This document shows positions 10,872 to 11,896 of a DNA stretch of 11,896 nucleotides, in pieces. Under the pieces are notes generated by a model. It made no database searches, was not told where the DNA came from, and saw only the letters and a program-made list of their open reading frames with translations. Each line of letters begins with the position of its first letter. The first letter of the stretch is position 1. The stretch spans positions 1 to 11,896 of the forward strand of contig VGYW01000259.1 of the NCBI GenBank assembly GCA_016872875.1, given 5' to 3'. Origin of the DNA: Planctomycetota bacterium. Its GTDB lineage: Bacteria; Planctomycetota; PUPC01; DSUN01. A program made the translations under genes and the position numbers.

Positions 10872-11896
10872 TCAGACGCAGGCGAGCTTGAGGATTTCGT
10901 CGGCGTGGGCGGGGGACTTCGCGCCGAGGCTGATGAGGAACTGCTTGAAGCCCTGGCCGAACTCGCGCTGGAGGTCGAGGAGGTGCTCGGCGCCGTCGCA
11001 CCAGAGGAAGACCTTGCGGCCGGACTCGATGGTCTTGTGGAGATAAGGCCACCAGCGGCGGTGCCAGGCCGGCTCGTGGCCGTCGCCAGGCGTCCACTGG
11101 AGCATCTTCAGCCTGGGCACCGACAGCAGGGCGTCGTGGTGGCACAGGGCGCCAGGGCCGTCCCAGTGGTACATGCAGTAGGAGACCCGCTCCGTCATCT
11201 CGGTGAGGACGGGGACCATGAAGTCGCGGAACATCGCCGGGGCGATCATGGCGGAGAAGTCGCACTGGAACTTGGCCATGCGTCCCGGCGCCCAGGCCCA
11301 GAAGACGGAGCCACCAACTTCGTCGCGGAACATGTCATAGAGGATGTCGTAGTAGTGGAAGTAGCGGTCGGTTATCTGGCGTAGGCAACTGCGGACCCAT
11401 TCGGGGCGCTCGATGAGGTCAAGGAGGAGCGGCTCGGAGCCGCGCATGGCGGCCAGGGTGTCGAGGCCCTCGATGAGGTCGGGGAACTGGAGGAGGAACT
11501 TGCCCCTGCCGAGGCGGAGCTGCTCGCGCGCCAGGCGGAGGGAGAAGTCCCAGTAGAAGTTCGCGGGGTCGTAGTCGAAGCGTGCCTCTTCGGGGCTGGC
11601 CATGCACGGCTCGCACCAGACGGTCCCTGGGGTCTCGACGCCTCGGCAGCCGAGGTAGAGGGCGAGGCAGTTGGGCGCGAGGTCGGGCGCCACGCTGGGC
11701 ACGGCCTCGCCGAGGTAGTGCGTGCCCACGCACGCGCGGGCCGACAGGTTCACGCGGTAGGCGAAGTTGGTGGTGGAGTAGCCCGTGACCCAGCCTGGGG
11801 GCTCGGGCATCGCGGGCCCGTCCTCGATGGGCCGCTCGCGCGGGGCGTAGAGCTGGAGGGCTGGACGCCCGATGTCGCCGCCGTTCCACCAGGTGG
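10872..11896 (-). CDS. Uroporphyrinogen decarboxylase (URO-D) family-like protein, 5' end outside window
   Basis: The reading frame has no stop up to the right edge, giving 340 visible residues. An internal ATG at 11810 could be taken as the start. However, the 28 residues before it (WWNGGDIGRPALQLYAPRE) read as family sequence, so the gene is partial and begins beyond 11896. Hallmarks of the broad URO-D superfamily include FQCDFSAMIAPAMFRDFMVPVL (split as QCDFSAMI and MFRDFMVPVL), YHWDGPGALCHHDALLSVPRL, and QWTPGDG before a final SGRKVFLWCDG strand. The fold is a TIM barrel. In Planctomycetota-type genomes such paralogues are usually not haem enzymes and resemble corrinoid-linked methyltransferases. 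No corrinoid protein is visible here, so the substrate is unknown. Family typical length is about 340-380, so only a short N-terminal part is missing. Confidence 0.85.
   Translation of the reverse strand, partial: TWWNGGDIGRPALQLYAPRERPIEDGPAMPEPPGWVTGYSTTNFAYRVNLSARACVGTHYLGEAVPSVAPDLAPNCLALYLGCRGVETPGTVWCEPCMASPEEARFDYDPANFYWDFSLRLAREQLRLGRGKFLLQFPDLIEGLDTLAAMRGSEPLLLDLIERPEWVRSCLRQITDRYFHYYDILYDMFRDEVGGSVFWAWAPGRMAKFQCDFSAMIAPAMFRDFMVPVLTEMTERVSYCMYHWDGPGALCHHDALLSVPRLKMLQWTPGDGHEPAWHRRWWPYLHKTIESGRKVFLWCDGAEHLLDLQREFGQGFKQFLISLGAKSPAHADEILKLACV

Overview
The window looks like accessory chromosome from a GC-rich, probably uncultured bacterium of the Planctomycetota / PVC type. This is an inference from three things: large TPR and glycoside-hydrolase genes, a URO-D-like gene, and intergenic spaces packed with many unrelated families of short palindromic and tandem repeats. 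No rRNA, tRNA, transposase, phage or CRISPR-Cas gene is visible.

Layout. 1-242: 45-bp tandem repeats (cut by the left edge) and inverted relatives of them. 479-988 (-): a lipoprotein methionine sulfoxide reductase B. 989-1415: intergenic DNA with a Z-DNA-like tract, a short hairpin and a perfect 16-bp inverted repeat. 1416-2129 (+): a hypothetical, possibly exported protein whose hydrophobic N-terminus is encoded by a trinucleotide repeat. 2130-2487: polypurine and polypyrimidine low-complexity DNA. 2488-5313 (-): a secreted TPR protein with a central HEFAH metallopeptidase-like domain. 5340-5425: a large hairpin built of 9-bp units. 5443-8568 (-): a full-length GH2 beta-galactosidase of LacZ architecture, with a palindromic repeat inserted in frame. 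8569-9204: a dense repeat cluster. 9205-10005 (-): an unrecognised protein that reads like a small TIM barrel. 10006-10871: an array of four 26-bp palindromes at 151-154-bp spacing. 10872-11896 (-): a uroporphyrinogen-decarboxylase-like gene whose 5' end lies beyond the window.

All genes except the hypothetical at 1416 are on the minus strand, but they are separated by gaps of 110 to more than 850 bases. The gaps hold strong secondary structure, so there is no evidence for a tight operon. The beta-galactosidase, the TIM-barrel protein and the URO-D-like protein would fit a saccharide or methylated-compound catabolic background, but the sequence does not prove a shared pathway.

The most noteworthy content is the repeats. 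The best candidates for something undescribed are the palindrome array at 10221-10702; the nested inverted repeat at 8893-9098, whose small hairpins differ by a paired substitution; and the palindrome family found twice next to the beta-galactosidase gene and once inside its reading frame.
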